Positions 37,501-49,086 of a stretch of DNA of 64,000 bases are shown here, in pieces (position 1 is the stretch's first letter; each line of letters opens with the position of its first letter). This DNA is from Selaginella tamariscina (Eukaryota > Streptophyta > Lycopodiopsida > Selaginellales > Selaginellaceae): positions 62,001-126,000 of the forward strand of contig PUQB01000328.1 of assembly GCA_003024785.1 (NCBI GenBank), given 5' to 3'. The translations under genes and the position numbers were made by a program. The notes below the pieces were generated by a model, which was not told the DNA's origin, searched no databases, and saw only the letters and a list, made by a program, of their open reading frames with translations.

Positions 37501-39192
37501 TGTCATAGTTTTTACTATGACTCCTCTTTACTTTGGACGTTGACTGTTGTTACCTACTGTACTATGTTGACAAGCCCTAGATGTAGTGAGAAACAGCCCC
37601 GCTTAGTGCACTTAGTGTGTTTGGGGTAGTCCGGCCAGCTATCCTTAGATATCTCGAGAAACTCTAAGCGAAGGTAGCACTTACCTTCTAGAAAACTCTT
37701 ACCCTCTTTTCCGTGTCCGGTTGATTAATGGCTAGTTCTGTGAGTTCGGCATGTCGAATATGCTTAGAACACCCCCAGGTTTGACGGTTAGGGTTTAGGG
37801 GTCGATGGATAACTCACCAAGTATGTTCCCTCTGGGAATGAGATTTCAGTGCTAGCCCACTTATGTAAACAGGAAAACAGGGGGGGGGGCCTCTGTCACA
37901 TAAATAAGGTAGTATATAGGAGTGAGGGTTCCTGGGTTCATGACTGAGCTCGTTACTCTTCTCCCGGTGCAAGCTCTAGCTTGTGTCGTCAAGGCACAAC
38001 CCTCTGTTGTGCCGCCCTAACTTCCAGATGCCAGGGGTACGTCCCACCTTCGGGGTAGCTTACCCTTAACGTTGGCGAATCCATGCCTGGGAGGTCTTGT
38101 CGGAATGCACGTTCCAAGAGGCAGAGGTTGAGGCTTGTCTCCAGCCTCCTCCTCCACGTCAAGCTAGGTGTAGCACTCACGGCCAAGCAAGGCACATCCG
38201 TGTCCTTGTCCAACTGTGGGCGTGGGATCTTGTTTGACAGGTTCACGTTACCTTCCTGAGGGTTCATTGAGGGGTTCTAGAGTTGGCATTTAGGAGCCAC
38301 GTTTGTGGTACTTGGTGCAACTCTTGAATCTAAGGGCTATGGCATGATAGCCCACATCAGGGAAGGCAGTGTCACATGGAGATGTGACACTGGGCTAAAC
38401 GTCACATGGTACAACGCCTGAGGCACGCCCTTTGGGGTTATGTCATGGGTTTGTCGCCAAGGGGTTGGATACTCTAGCAAAGGCATGCTTGTGCTTGCAC
38501 TAGGGTGCTAAGCCTTGGGCATCTCAAGGGAGGTTAGGTCTCGTAACTAGGTGTGCTTTGGCACACTTGGCTAGGGGAGTGTTCTCCTTGGAATCCAGGG
38601 TTGAACAACCTAAGCATTAGCAGAAGCCCTTTCGTAGGCACTCGCAAGGTCATGTGCTTAGGGTTATCCCAAACCTAGCCTTAGGGAGTTTGCTTAGCAG
38701 AACACTCGTGTCCCTACGGCGCACACTCGTGTCCTCACTAAGTACTAGCCCTAGGTCTAGGGTATAACTTGGCCACTCAAACCCTTAGGGGTTAGTCGTG
38801 GTTCAGGGTACCCCTTGTCGCCCTAAAGGGGTTGTACTCCCGGATGAGGGTGATTCCTCAAGGGGTAAGTGACATGCCTTAGCTCTGTCACGGGGGTATG
38901 TGTGGAACACACGTCTCCTTGATGGGGGTTAGGGCATGAGCCTGTCTAGGTCTTCTAGGGCAAGACCCTAAGTCAACTAGGGTTATCCCTCAAGGGTTCT
39001 GGGGGCAGACATTCTAGGGAGACTTAGGCTAAACCCTAAGTCTCTTGTCCACTTGGGCATTAGAGTCTAACCCTAGGGGTCGTTGGGGTTGTTCTGGGAA
39101 CTTAGCATTGCTCACACAGGGTGATGACGCCGAATGGCCACCTGGCAGCCACGTGTTGCCACGTGTTGGCCCTTTGGGTTAAAACTCTGACA
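37501..39192 (+). repeat. 3' LTR of LARD copy 2
   Basis: 1692 bp, near-identical to 32317-34013. The few differences are mostly homopolymer-length changes, suggesting recent insertion. Confidence 0.88.
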
Positions 39193-39866
39193 CTAGTAAA
39201 TAAGCACGCTTATATTCGCACTAGGGTGCTAAACTTTATGCATCTGCTCAAGGGAGGTTAGGTCTCGTAACTAGGTGTGCTTTGGCACACTTGGCTAGGG
39301 GGTGTTCTCCTTAGGATTTAAGGGTTAAACAACCTAAACTCATTAGGAGAAGCCCTATAATGAGACACTCACAAGGCCATGTACTTAAGGTTATCCTTAA
39401 GGAGTTTGCTTAACAGAACATTCATGTCTGCCTACAGCGCACACTCATGTCCTTACTAAGTACTATTCCTAGGTCTAGGGTATGACTTGGCCACTCAACC
39501 CTTAGGGGTTAGTTGTGGTTCAGGGTACCCCTTGTCGCCCTAAAGGGGTGTACTCCCGGATGAGGGTGATTCCTCAAGGGGCATGTGTGAGACACATCTT
39601 CTTTGTGGGGTTAGGACATGAGCATGTCTAAATCTACTGGGATAGGATCCTAAAGTCTACTCAGGATATCCTCTAGGGTTTGGAGGATGGTCATTTTAGG
39701 GGACTTAGGGTAGGACTCTAAGTTTTTTGTTTAATTAGGCATCTGAGTCAGACTCTTAAGATTATCTTGGAAGACTTAGCGTTGCTCACATAAGGAATTA
39801 ACACCGGAAAACCACTTAGCAACCACGTATTGTCACGTGTTAGCCCTTCGGGTTAAAACTCTGACA

Positions 39867-41640
39867 ATCAATGGGTCAGGCATTGAAACCAAGTGCATAT
39901 CCCAAAGTGTCTCAATTTTCTTCCGTTGGTGCTGACCATCATCAACCGTAAATTTGTTGCATGTATGCAATATACCTATACAACAAAATAATTAAATAAC
40001 TTTTGAAAATGAAAACTTACCAAGAACTAAGTTTGGTAAACTTGTTTGCAAGAGATTTATAATAAAAACCCTTGCCATATGACATAATTTGAAAATGCAT
40101 TTGTAATGTTCTCGTAACCAACCTTCGATTCACCTATATCTAACTTCACTACAAGAATGATTGTCTTCCCTGAACAAGCAAACTATATTAAATAAATAAT
40201 ATAGTGCTACAAACTTGTCTTTTACCGCAAAAGCCAACAAGTATATTGTAGTCACAAGTACTAATCCAATCACATAATTCACTTAGAGCAAAAACTACCT
40301 GTAATATTTTGAATGTGTCTTGTTGATACTAGTTCTATATTGAAACAAGTTCTTCAATCCATGTTTTGTGTTTGACAAGCTTGGGCCTTTAGCATTTGTA
40401 CTAAAAAGTTGTAAACTTGACTTCCACCCCAAATCTTTAGAACTTGAAAAATTTGCTTTGTTGACTCATGGTAATGTATTCCCTGCTTTGCTCGACTCAA
40501 ATGCTAAATCATATCAAACATCAAGTGCTTAACATGTTTATTACCTTCAAACTTTTCAGCCGAATGAGCGATGATGATGTCCTTGCAAAATTTTCTTACA
40601 TCTTTTCTCACAACCAACTCCTTCAATGTTCCATGTAGTGTTTTACATCGCATTGGCAAGGTTATATTACACAACCTTAGAAACAAATTGTCCCAGCACA
40701 AATCCCTATTCTCCAATCCAAGCTTCCGACTCTTCTTAAGATGCTCTAAATATGTCATCAAATCATTTCGCATTCCTAATAAAATCCCTCATTCCCCTTT
40801 TGGAATTGTGGCCTTGGAAAGTCTAATGGCTTTGCCTCAAAAGTCAGCTTCAAATGGAATCTGCAAACACTTCAAACACTGTGTGCCAAAAACTAAAAAT
40901 TTCCCACATCTGCTCACATATTCACTATGTTTAAATGTTCCAACAACCTCATGTTCTTGTCATGTACACAAATCCATACTTGTGTCTCATTTGCCAGAAA
41001 CCACGACAGACACTACCTAGATTGAACACTCAGTTCGCAATATTGTAAAGAAATGTAATTACTTGTGCCATTTGAGCTAGTGTTTTCAAATTGATTCATC
41101 ATTTCTAATTCAATACAAACATTCATTAGTGAAACTATATATATATGAAACGCTACAAATACCTTTACAAAAGAACCAAGTCAAACTAGTTTGTTTTTCA
41201 TTCGAATCTGATACTCGAATTTTTGGTTTTTTAGTTGGTCGACCACTTGGTTAGACTGCGATGATGTTTGTTAGTTTTTAAAATTTAAACACAACAAACT
41301 TACCTCGTTTATGGGCATCTAATGCCACATGATATTTCATATTGTTGGCAAGGCTCCCAATTGCAAATAATTTCACCAGTTTTCCACACTGCCCACACTC
41401 CACAACGATTGTGTATTTGTTCTTGAACTTTTACAAACTTGGTTCATATAACTGAAATTCCAATCCGTTCTCTACAGCAAAAGGATCCACGATGTTCTTC
41501 ATCAAATACTCTACACTTTCCTGTAGCTGCCAGTTGTCTTTTGTGTCATCCAGTTCCACATGAGCTCTTGGCTGAACATCTTCATTTGGATTTACATCGC
41601 AATCGATAATATTTAAGTGAACTCCCCGTGATTTGGCACT
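39867..41640 (-). other. Unrecognised degenerate repeat or gene remnant, right half
   Basis: On the minus strand, 41300-41630 reads as an exon-like block. It contains a CxxC pair (CGQC, about 41385-41400) and a KYHVALDAHKR end, followed by a GTAAGT donor; one in-frame stop interrupts it. Another frame (40504-40773, 89 codons) has basic, Leu-rich composition and no motif I recognise. It is probably continuous with 29291-31342 before the LTR insertion. It could be a decayed transposon gene with a zinc-binding domain, but the family is not identified. Confidence 0.35.
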
Positions 41641-42275
41641 TTCAAAAAATACTTAATCGCAATCAAAAAACACATACGCACACTTAAAGAAACACAAAGA
41701 ACACGCGTTTAGCTATCCCAAGGGTTTATTAATTTTAAACTTAACATATATTTATAAAGGAAAATTACATATATATATAAAATTTCCCATATTTACATAA
41801 AGTTTTATAAATTACATTTTATCCTTAATTAAAAAACTTATTTACATGAATAGAATTGCAATACATTTTTGAAACTTAGTAAATTAAATAATAAGTCAAA
41901 TCACATTTAACATTTTAATCATTATAAACAAAAATATATAAAACTAAGACAAAAGTAGTTAAATTAATGAGTCACCATTTTCCTAAAATGGTGCATACAC
42001 CTCCTACGCACGCGCACATACACACGACAGTGGCACGAAAATAATACGTGTATACGTCACCAGTGTTGACAGACAAATACATATGGACTGACATTTTGCA
42101 ACATAGACACACACGCACACGCACGCACTGTTCGTTAATCCAGTGTCTCTCAGTTATGCATACATATATACGATTACATATGGGGGACCATACACATGTT
42201 GACAAAAGATTACAAAATATGTCGTATTCGAGAGGCAATGTTACCAGCCCAAACAGCCTTACTCTGTGGCCTTAC
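41641..42275. other. Spacer with short repeat patch
   Basis: A short patch of CAAAAAAYAC/CACTT units (41636-41700), then AT-rich sequence. Next is a CA-rich stretch that probably includes the 3' UTR of the TAF4-like gene. Confidence 0.5.
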
Positions 42276-42524
42276 CTAAGTCATACGTACTCTCCCCTGT
42301 AACTTGTGCAGCAAAGAAGACCTGCAAATACTAGGCTCAGTTTCCAGGCACGTAATCAGGTCCGTGAGTGTTATAGACCGGCCTGGCGACACAGTAGACC
42401 GTCGAGCAATACGACTAGGCACACCAACTGCACAATATTGTGTTATAATCGTCATACTGTGTCCATATGATTATATTGTAAAAAGATTTGATGTATGAAA
42501 AGACAAGTGTCTCCCTGCCTCCCT

Positions 42525-42579
<55 letters not shown>

Positions 42580-43496
42580 TTCTGTATATTGAATACGTGC
42601 GTAGTATAAAGCAACTTACCGACTGATCGATCGCCTGATACTATTGCACCCTGTCCTTGAAATGTTTGCTTCTGGGGTAGAGCATTTTTAGTAATGTGAC
42701 CAACACACGCACACACACATTACCAGTCAGCTGCTTCTTTCGTTGCTCGGCCATCTGCATCCACTTTGAGGCAACCTCGTCTACTCCAACAGCCGTCAGA
42801 CGTGCGCATTATTAGCAAGAGAAACGGAAGGTTGAGTTCCATTCGCAAAGCAACCGCTGAGATTTAGATCGAAAGGCAACATGTTATAAGCTCACAGGGC
42901 AGTAATAACATACCTATCCACTAAAACACAGGCACACAAAACTTGAATCTGACCGTACCCTTGAGATTAACATCACCTACGATAGTCAAGTCGTTCAAAC
43001 GCTCGAGGCTCTGAACCTTCCGTTTCTTGCTGCTTCAATATGCAATATACAAACAAATGTAAACCAAAAATTCTATAGAACTTTCCGTTTGCTGCTTTGC
43101 GAATGGAGCTCTTAACGGCCGGCTGTTCTTGGAATTGCTGCGGTTCTTTGTCGGGATTCAGCTCCCTGAGTTCCTGCATCGAACCAATCTGCATTCATGC
43201 ACAATGATTTTCTATGCTGTCAAAGTAAGATTACTTACATGTTGCATGCTTGCTGCATCCCGGAGCACTTGGGAGCCAGCGAGAGATTTCACTCTGGGAA
43301 CAAAATCGGTGCGAGAAATCTCATTGTCCTACAATTTACAACAAGATGTGAACACATCGATTTCTAGGATCAGAATGCATACCTTCATTCTCTTGTACAA
43401 AGAATGCAGCTCAACCTTCAGCTTCTCTGATAGCTGCAGTAAGATGGGGAAGAAGACACCCTCTTTATCTGGCGCTCCCTGTTGCGCCTGCGCCAT
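42276..43496 (-). CDS. TAF4-like protein with RST domain, histone fold missing
   Basis: TAF4 is a TFIID subunit. Its RST domain binds transcription factors, and its histone fold pairs with TAF12. Here ATG (43496) opens exons 43383-43496 and 43239-43328, which encode an RST-like segment (VFFPILLQLSEKLKVELHSL, then NEISRTDFVPRV). Next are an exon ending at 43188, a KKRKVQSLERLNDLT block near 43000, an AVGVDEVASKWMQMAEQRKK exon near 42724-42800, and a terminal exon 42276-42427 (RSITLTDLITCLETEPSICR). The last two match the C-terminal part of plant TAF4. Between LNDLT and AVGVDEV there is room for only about 50 codons, so the roughly 100-residue histone fold is absent. The gene is far shorter than TAF4 and several junctions are out of phase; it may be a decaying paralogue. 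Confidence 0.62.
42532..42580. repeat. (CT)n(CA)n microsatellite in the TAF4-like gene
   Basis: CT repeats run directly into CA repeats. Confidence 0.9.
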
Positions 43497-43539
43497 CTCT
43501 CTGAAAAAACAAAAACCTAAACCCGACCCGGCCTTGTTT

Positions 43540-43560
43540 TCCCCTTAAATAGTTCCACTG
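43540..43560 (-). promoter_or_regulatory. Possible TATA element of the TAF4-like gene
   Basis: The minus strand reads GGAACTATTTAAGGGG about 50-60 bp upstream of the chosen ATG, followed by a GC-rich leader. This favours a true start there rather than loss of upstream exons. Confidence 0.4.
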
Positions 43561-44035
43561 TACGTCTTTCCATCCGGCCCCACGTGCAAACAACAAATAA
43601 CATATTATATATCGATATCCGGGATAATAACAGTGACCACACGCAAACACACATGATATCGTTCCATGAAATGGATAGAGCTTTCTTCTCAAGGATGATA
43701 GAAAGTTTTGTAGTTTATATCGTGAGTCACCATTTTGTAATGCTCCCTCTCTCTCACACACACACTCACTCACTCAAGCAGATATATACACACACACGTG
43801 CTTCTAGTCTTTAACCTGGGGAGCTCCTTAAGTATTGGCTGAATACTGACACTATCTGTGTAAATTAAACGTTGTATGCAAACTCGTTTGAAAATTTTTC
43901 ATGGGACCTAAACCAGTTATACGAGTTACTTATGTTCATTTTGAAACGATCCTTCGTTGTCCATGCAAATTTGGTAACTTGTGTTGGGCGATGGAGAACC
44001 ACAGGAAACATGCAATTCTCTTGCTGTCATCACAC

Positions 44036-44043
44036 TATATATA
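44036..44043 (+). promoter_or_regulatory. TATA box of the CYP78A gene
   Basis: TATATATA lies 46-53 bp before the ATG at 44089, preceded by GC-richer sequence, leaving a short leader. Confidence 0.55.
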
Positions 44044-44088
44044 CGTCTCAGTGATTTCTAGTCCCCAGACTCGCGGACAAAGCAGTCC

Positions 44089-45704
44089 ATGGATTCTTCT
44101 TCTGGAGCTCTCCACTCCTGGTGGATCCTGGCTCTTCCTTTCTGCTCACGCTCCAGTGAGCTACTGCTTGCTACCTTGCTACTCCTCTCAGTGGCAGCAG
44201 CTTCAACAGTCGTTGTGTCATGGCTTGTTCCCGGTGGCTGTGCCTGGGGATCTCTAGCCACAAAGAAGAAGCACACCATTCCTGGGCCAAGGGGATGGCC
44301 AATCCTTGGAATTCTGTTTGACATGGGCGGCCTTGCTCACAGGAGGTTGGCAAGCTTGGCTCAACTCCACCATGCAAAACAGCTCATGGCTTTCAGCTTG
44401 GGCAACACGAGGATGATCATCACCAGCAAGCCGGAGGTGGCAAGGGAGCTGCTCAACAGCTCCGCATTCGCAGACAGGCCTCTCAAGCAGTCTGCTCAAC
44501 AGCTGCTGTTTGGACGTGCCATTGGGTTTGCACCTTACGGAGATTACTGGAGGAACTTGAGGAGGATTGCGTCCAACTATCTCTTCTCTCCTCGCCAGAT
44601 TGCCGCTCAGGAGCCCGCTCGACAGGAAGAAACCACCAAGATGATTCGTCACATCCAAATCCGACAGAGCAGAGGTGCCATCAGAGTGCGGGACTTCCTT
44701 CAGCATGCCTCGCTCAACAACATCATGCAGACCGTGTTTGGGAGGAGGTACGAGGACGACAGTCAACAAGCTGTAGAGCTCAAGAAGATGGTGGAAGAAG
44801 GATTCGAGCTCCTGGGAGCCTTCAACTGGGCCGACCACTTGCCAGTGTTGAAGAGCGTAGATCCTCAGAACGTCCTCCAGCGGTGTGCCGTGTTGGTTCC
44901 CAGAGTGACTTGTTTTGTCCAGAGGATCATAAATGAGCACCGTCTTGAGAAGAACGAAGGTGCTAACTCAGACTTTGTGGACGTGCTTCTTTCCTTGGAC
45001 GGTGAAGACAAGCTCCAAGACGATGACATGATTGCAGTCTTATGGGTAAGTTTCATGTATGTCTGACATATATAATATATACTGTGTCCGTGCAGGAAAT
45101 GATCTTTCGTGGGACAGACACGGTTGCACTTCTGACTGAGTGGATCCTTGCCGAACTCGTTGTACACCCAGATGTGCAAGACAAGCTACAGGAGGAGCTC
45201 AACAGAGTGGTTGGCAAATCTGGATGGGTTCCAGAGTCGGACTTGAGCAAACTGATGTATCTCCAAGCCGTAGTGAAGGAGACACTGAGGATGCATCCCC
45301 CAGGTCCTCTGCTTTCTTGGGCGAGGTTGGCTATTCATGATGTCTCCTTGGCCGGTCACCATGTTCCTGCTGGAACGACAGCTATGGTGAACATGTGGTC
45401 AATCACTCACGATCCAGCAGTCTGGTCCGAGCCTGACACGTTCAACCCGGACAGATTCATGGAAGAGGATGTTGATGTTAAGGGAACCGATTTGCGACTT
45501 GCACCCTTTGGAGCTGGTCGTAGAGTATGCCCAGGGAGAGCTCTCGCCCTTGCAACTGTCCATCTGTGGGTTGCCCGCCTTGTTCACGAGTTCAGGTGGG
45601 AAGCGGACCTGGCTCATCCTGTTCATCTCGCAGAAGTCCTCAAGTTGTCCAGTGAAATGGCTTCCCCTCTCTATGCACGTCCCGTGTCGAGATCCTCTTT
45701 GTAG
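44089..45704 (+). CDS. CYP78A: Cytochrome P450, CYP78A family
   Basis: Two exons (44089-45045, 45096-45704) encode 521 residues, the normal family length, with a GTAAGT/GCAG intron of 50 bp. A hydrophobic anchor (about residues 23-46) tethers it to the ER. Other motifs are the proline hinge PGPRGWP (65-71), family blocks [23 protein letters not shown] and LRRIA, I-helix FRGTDTVAL (GTDT 325-328), KETLR (ExxR, 381-384), FNPDRF and the heme loop [15 protein letters not shown] with Cys464. CYP78A enzymes are microsomal monooxygenases that act in a growth-promoting signal controlling organ and seed size; the substrate is not firmly known. The gene is GC-richer than its surroundings. It is the only complete gene here whose reading frame needs no correction. 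Confidence 0.95.
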
Positions 45705-45836
45705 AGAGGGGCTGATAGAATAATGATACTGTTGTAGAAACTGCCACCCCCACCAGGAATTGCTCCCCACGGAGGGAGGGGAGTTCGGTGTTGATTGGAA
45801 CTTGCAAGTCCGGCATCTGACTCCCAAACAAAAATG

Positions 45837-45842
45837 AATAAA
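45837..45842 (+). terminator. Poly(A) signal of the CYP78A gene
   Basis: AATAAA lies 133 bp after the stop codon. Confidence 0.5.
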
Positions 45843-45880
45843 TCAGTTTTCTTTCATCTCTACATCATCATCCAGCTTAC

Positions 45881-46053
45881 CTGTGGTGAAGTTGTCCCTG
45901 AATTTCACCAACAGATGCGTGGTTTCGTGTGCCTGTTTAAGGAGTTGAAACTTTGTTAGCTTACTAAAACGCAATCATCTTTGTCATTTAACTTACCTTG
46001 CAAGCAGCAAGGTTCGCTCTTATCTGCACAACCACTTGAAGGTTCTTATCTAT
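45881..46053 (-). pseudogene. Two orphan exons of an unidentified gene
   Basis: Two in-phase exon-like blocks lie on the minus strand. Positions 45997-46053 encode IDKNLQVVVQIRANLAACK, bounded by ..TGTAG and GTAAGT. Positions 45881-45932 encode AHETTHLLVKFRDNFTT, bounded by ..AACAG and GTAAGC. Splice borders, phase and amino-acid composition all look like real, conserved coding exons. I cannot name the protein. The next exon downstream would fall in the CYP78A 3' region and is not visible, and no clear first exon is seen up to 46200. This is probably the truncated remains of a gene disrupted by local rearrangement. Confidence 0.45.
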
Positions 46054-46199
46054 CTACAATTCATCCACGGGCAGCGTATGAAGGGTGCATTACGTGGAAC
46101 ATAATCAAGCTGTTGGTAGTCGTGCATTCCCGTAGGGGAAGATGGGTTTAATCAAACGGCGGTTGTCAAGTCGTTTGCTCTTCGTGGTGGTGATGGGCG

Positions 46200-47354
46200 G
46201 TGGGATATAGATATATATAATGATGATAAGTCTTCACATCATGTACAATATATAACACATGCCCTATTATAAAACATTTATATAATATTTTTAACAATGT
46301 TAATAAAAAAATTTAATACATCATATCAATCACTTTATTGAAAATTGACTGAAATATTATTGTTATTATATACTGACACCCAACTTGTCAGTTTATTTAG
46401 TGTTGAAAGCTTAAATCGTGTTCTCTTAATAGAAATAATATGATATTAATTTAATATATATTTAATTTATAAAACTTGTGATGAAATAATGAAATGAAAT
46501 AAATCAATATCTATTTTAATTTATAATAAATAAATTAAAATAAAGTAATTAATAAATGCCAAATCTTGTATTTTACAATGAATATATATATATATATATT
46601 ATTGATTGTGTTTTAAAGTTAAATGTTACAAACTACAAATTAACTATAAAATTTTATGTATTTTAAAATGTACATTTTTAAAAATGCATTATATTGACAT
46701 ATATACTCTTGAAGTTTTAAAAATTACTACATGATATGCTTATAAATACAATTATTTTAAATATGCTTTAATTAGAAACCTGTAATTCTTAAACATAAAA
46801 TGCAAATATAAATGAAAAATCAAAATGACATAATATGAAATGATGTTTAAATATTAAGTAAAGAAATATAATCAAAAAACTTTTATTTTATGAATGCTAA
46901 CACACTTTTAATAAAACATATATACAACTTGTTATATGATAATATAAGTGATAGAGGTGGATTTAAATTATCATATTTTTAACATTAATGCATGTTATTA
47001 AACTAAAAATAATAATTAGTTTATAAATTTTATTTTAAGAATATTACATAAATTTAAAAGTAATATGCTAGATTGTTTTTTTCTTTTTCATTTAAAATTT
47101 AATTCTAAAATAATGAGAAAAAGAAGAATATAATAATATAAATTTAGCAATAACTAAGTTAACATCTTCACTCGTTATAATCTCTTCAAAATAATATATA
47201 TAACTTTAATCATCAACATATTAATTATTAAATTTAAGTAGCCTTTAAAAGTATGAATAAAAATTCTTTAATCATGTTATCTTGAAATAACTAATTATTT
47301 TGTAAAATCTAATATTTATTAATAATCAAAAACTTTATGCAATTCTTTTCGAAG

Positions 47355-47403
<49 letters not shown>

Positions 47404-47790
47404 CGTATGTATGTATGTATGAGCCTTTGTTAAAGGGTTTCAAATTATGATGATGCATTATATTATTCTAATTAAATGACTCAAATTTTATTTTAATTTT
47501 AATCTTTATTAAGAAAAACTCTAATGATATTAAATTAAAATAATATAGTATATCTTTATAAATTAAAGGATGTATTTGTGTATTTATATACATATAGGTA
47601 ATATTTTAAACATATGATTGTATGTGTTAAAACCATTTCAATTTTAATATGAATACATATTATGCACACATACACATGTAACATAGCATATTTAAATTTG
47701 AAATTAGAAGCATATTCTGTTCTTACGTGTCTAGCTAACGTGTCAAAATTTCCACATTCATACATAAAACGGGTGTGTACGAGTGTGTAT
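46200..47790. other. AT-rich gene-free spacer
   Basis: Long A/T tracts, a (TA)n(TG)n microsatellite at 47358-47420, and no coding or RNA signal. Confidence 0.6.
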
Positions 47791-47847
47791 GTTCAATGGC
47801 AGAGAAAGAGGAGCACACCGAAGAATCGAGTACAGAAGGGACTAAGG

Positions 47848-49025
47848 ATGGAGAAAACGAAGATCTTAATAGCGGTGAGCCAATCAACGATCAAGGGATA
47901 TCCCAAAGCATCTATTAGCAGCTCAATTGCTTTTCAATGGGTCATGGATAAGCTCATCAAGCCGCATGCTTCGAACTCTCGTTGCGATTTCCTGCTCAAT
48001 ATTCTCCATGTACAGGTCCCTGATGACGATGGTACGTATGTGTATGTGTATGTGTGTATTCTTATGTATGTGGTATATTATTATACATACCTACATGGTT
48101 ACTTCCATGTAAATATGTCTTAACAGTGTCTTATAATCATTGTGTATGCTGTTTGTAAATGTATCTCTCTCTCTCTCTCTCTCTCATATAATATATATAT
48201 AAGGGTGATGAATAAGTCAATGTTATGTATACACACCTACATAACATACTATATACACGTCCATATATATTATATATTATATTTATTTCTATAATATCAC
48301 ATAATACTTTCAAATCCTCGTTGTGATTTGGAACTTATTCTCCATATGATGACAATGATGTATATGTTATGTGTAAGTGTTTATATGCAACACCTACAAT
48401 GATATTATATTAATGTGTGTATAATACAATGTACGTTATGTCTATGTATGCATGTGTATTAAACTATCTGTGTAATTAATTTAAGCTAATTATCCAATAA
48501 TGTAGTGTGTGTTTGTATTTACCACTAAAATGCGAGTAACATTTTTTATAAGTTGAAACTTATATATATATATATATATATACATACACACACACACTGC
48601 AGATTTGGACGATTTTGACAGCGTGTATGAGTCCCTAAGTGATTTCCAGGATATGAAAAAGAGAGAGACTATAAGAGGCCTGCATTTACTGGAACACTTT
48701 GTCAAGATTTGTGATGAATCAAAGGTGTGTGTGTGTGTGTGTGTGTGTGTTTATTAAAACTATAACAATTCATCATGATATGTTGCTATCTATATTATAT
48801 ATACTTATTATTATATATAGGTGCCTTGTAAAGCTTGGTTACGAAAGGGAGACCCGAAGGAGGTAATCTGTAAAGAGGCTGCGAGAGTCCACCCGACATT
48901 CTGGTTTTGGGAAGTAGAGGCCTTCGCACAATGCAAAGGTGCGTGCGTGCGTGTGGCATTCTTAACATATGTGTGCAAACACATAATATGCTTGATGTAT
49001 GTTATCTGCTATTAGATATTATGTT

Positions 49026-49086
<61 letters not shown>

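Larger units (their letters stand above)
32317..39192 (+). mobile_element. Non-autonomous LTR retrotransposon (LARD type), copy 2
   Basis: Left LTR 32317-34013, PBS 34016-34028, internal domain to 37486, purine tract 37487-37500, right LTR 37501-39192. The 5-mer CTAGT directly precedes (32312-32316) and follows (39193-39197) the element, a perfect target-site duplication, so this is one intact integration event. The internal domain lacks gag and pol, as in copy 1. Differences between the copies are mostly one- or two-base indels and a few short deletions, for example near 3370-3590 versus 35210. Confidence 0.92.
31343..39866 (+). repeat. Old solo LTR of the LARD family, split by copy 2
   Basis: Positions 31343-32316 (starting TGTATCATAG) and 39193-39866 (ending CTCTGACA) read as one LTR when the insertion at 32317-39192 is removed. 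The join falls in GGATACTCTAG..TAAATAAGC, against GGATACTCTAGCAAACAGGC in younger copies. Flanking 5-mers AACAA (31338-31342) and ATCAA (39867-39871) are a one-mismatch target duplication. No PBS follows 39866 and no purine tract precedes 31343, so this is a solo LTR. Confidence 0.8.

Noticed and set aside
47796-47916. Upstream ATG of the USP gene giving an acidic N-terminus
   Set aside because: It runs in a different frame to a stop and would need a frameshift to join the USP domain. The ATG at 47848 gives the family-like MEKTKILIAV directly.
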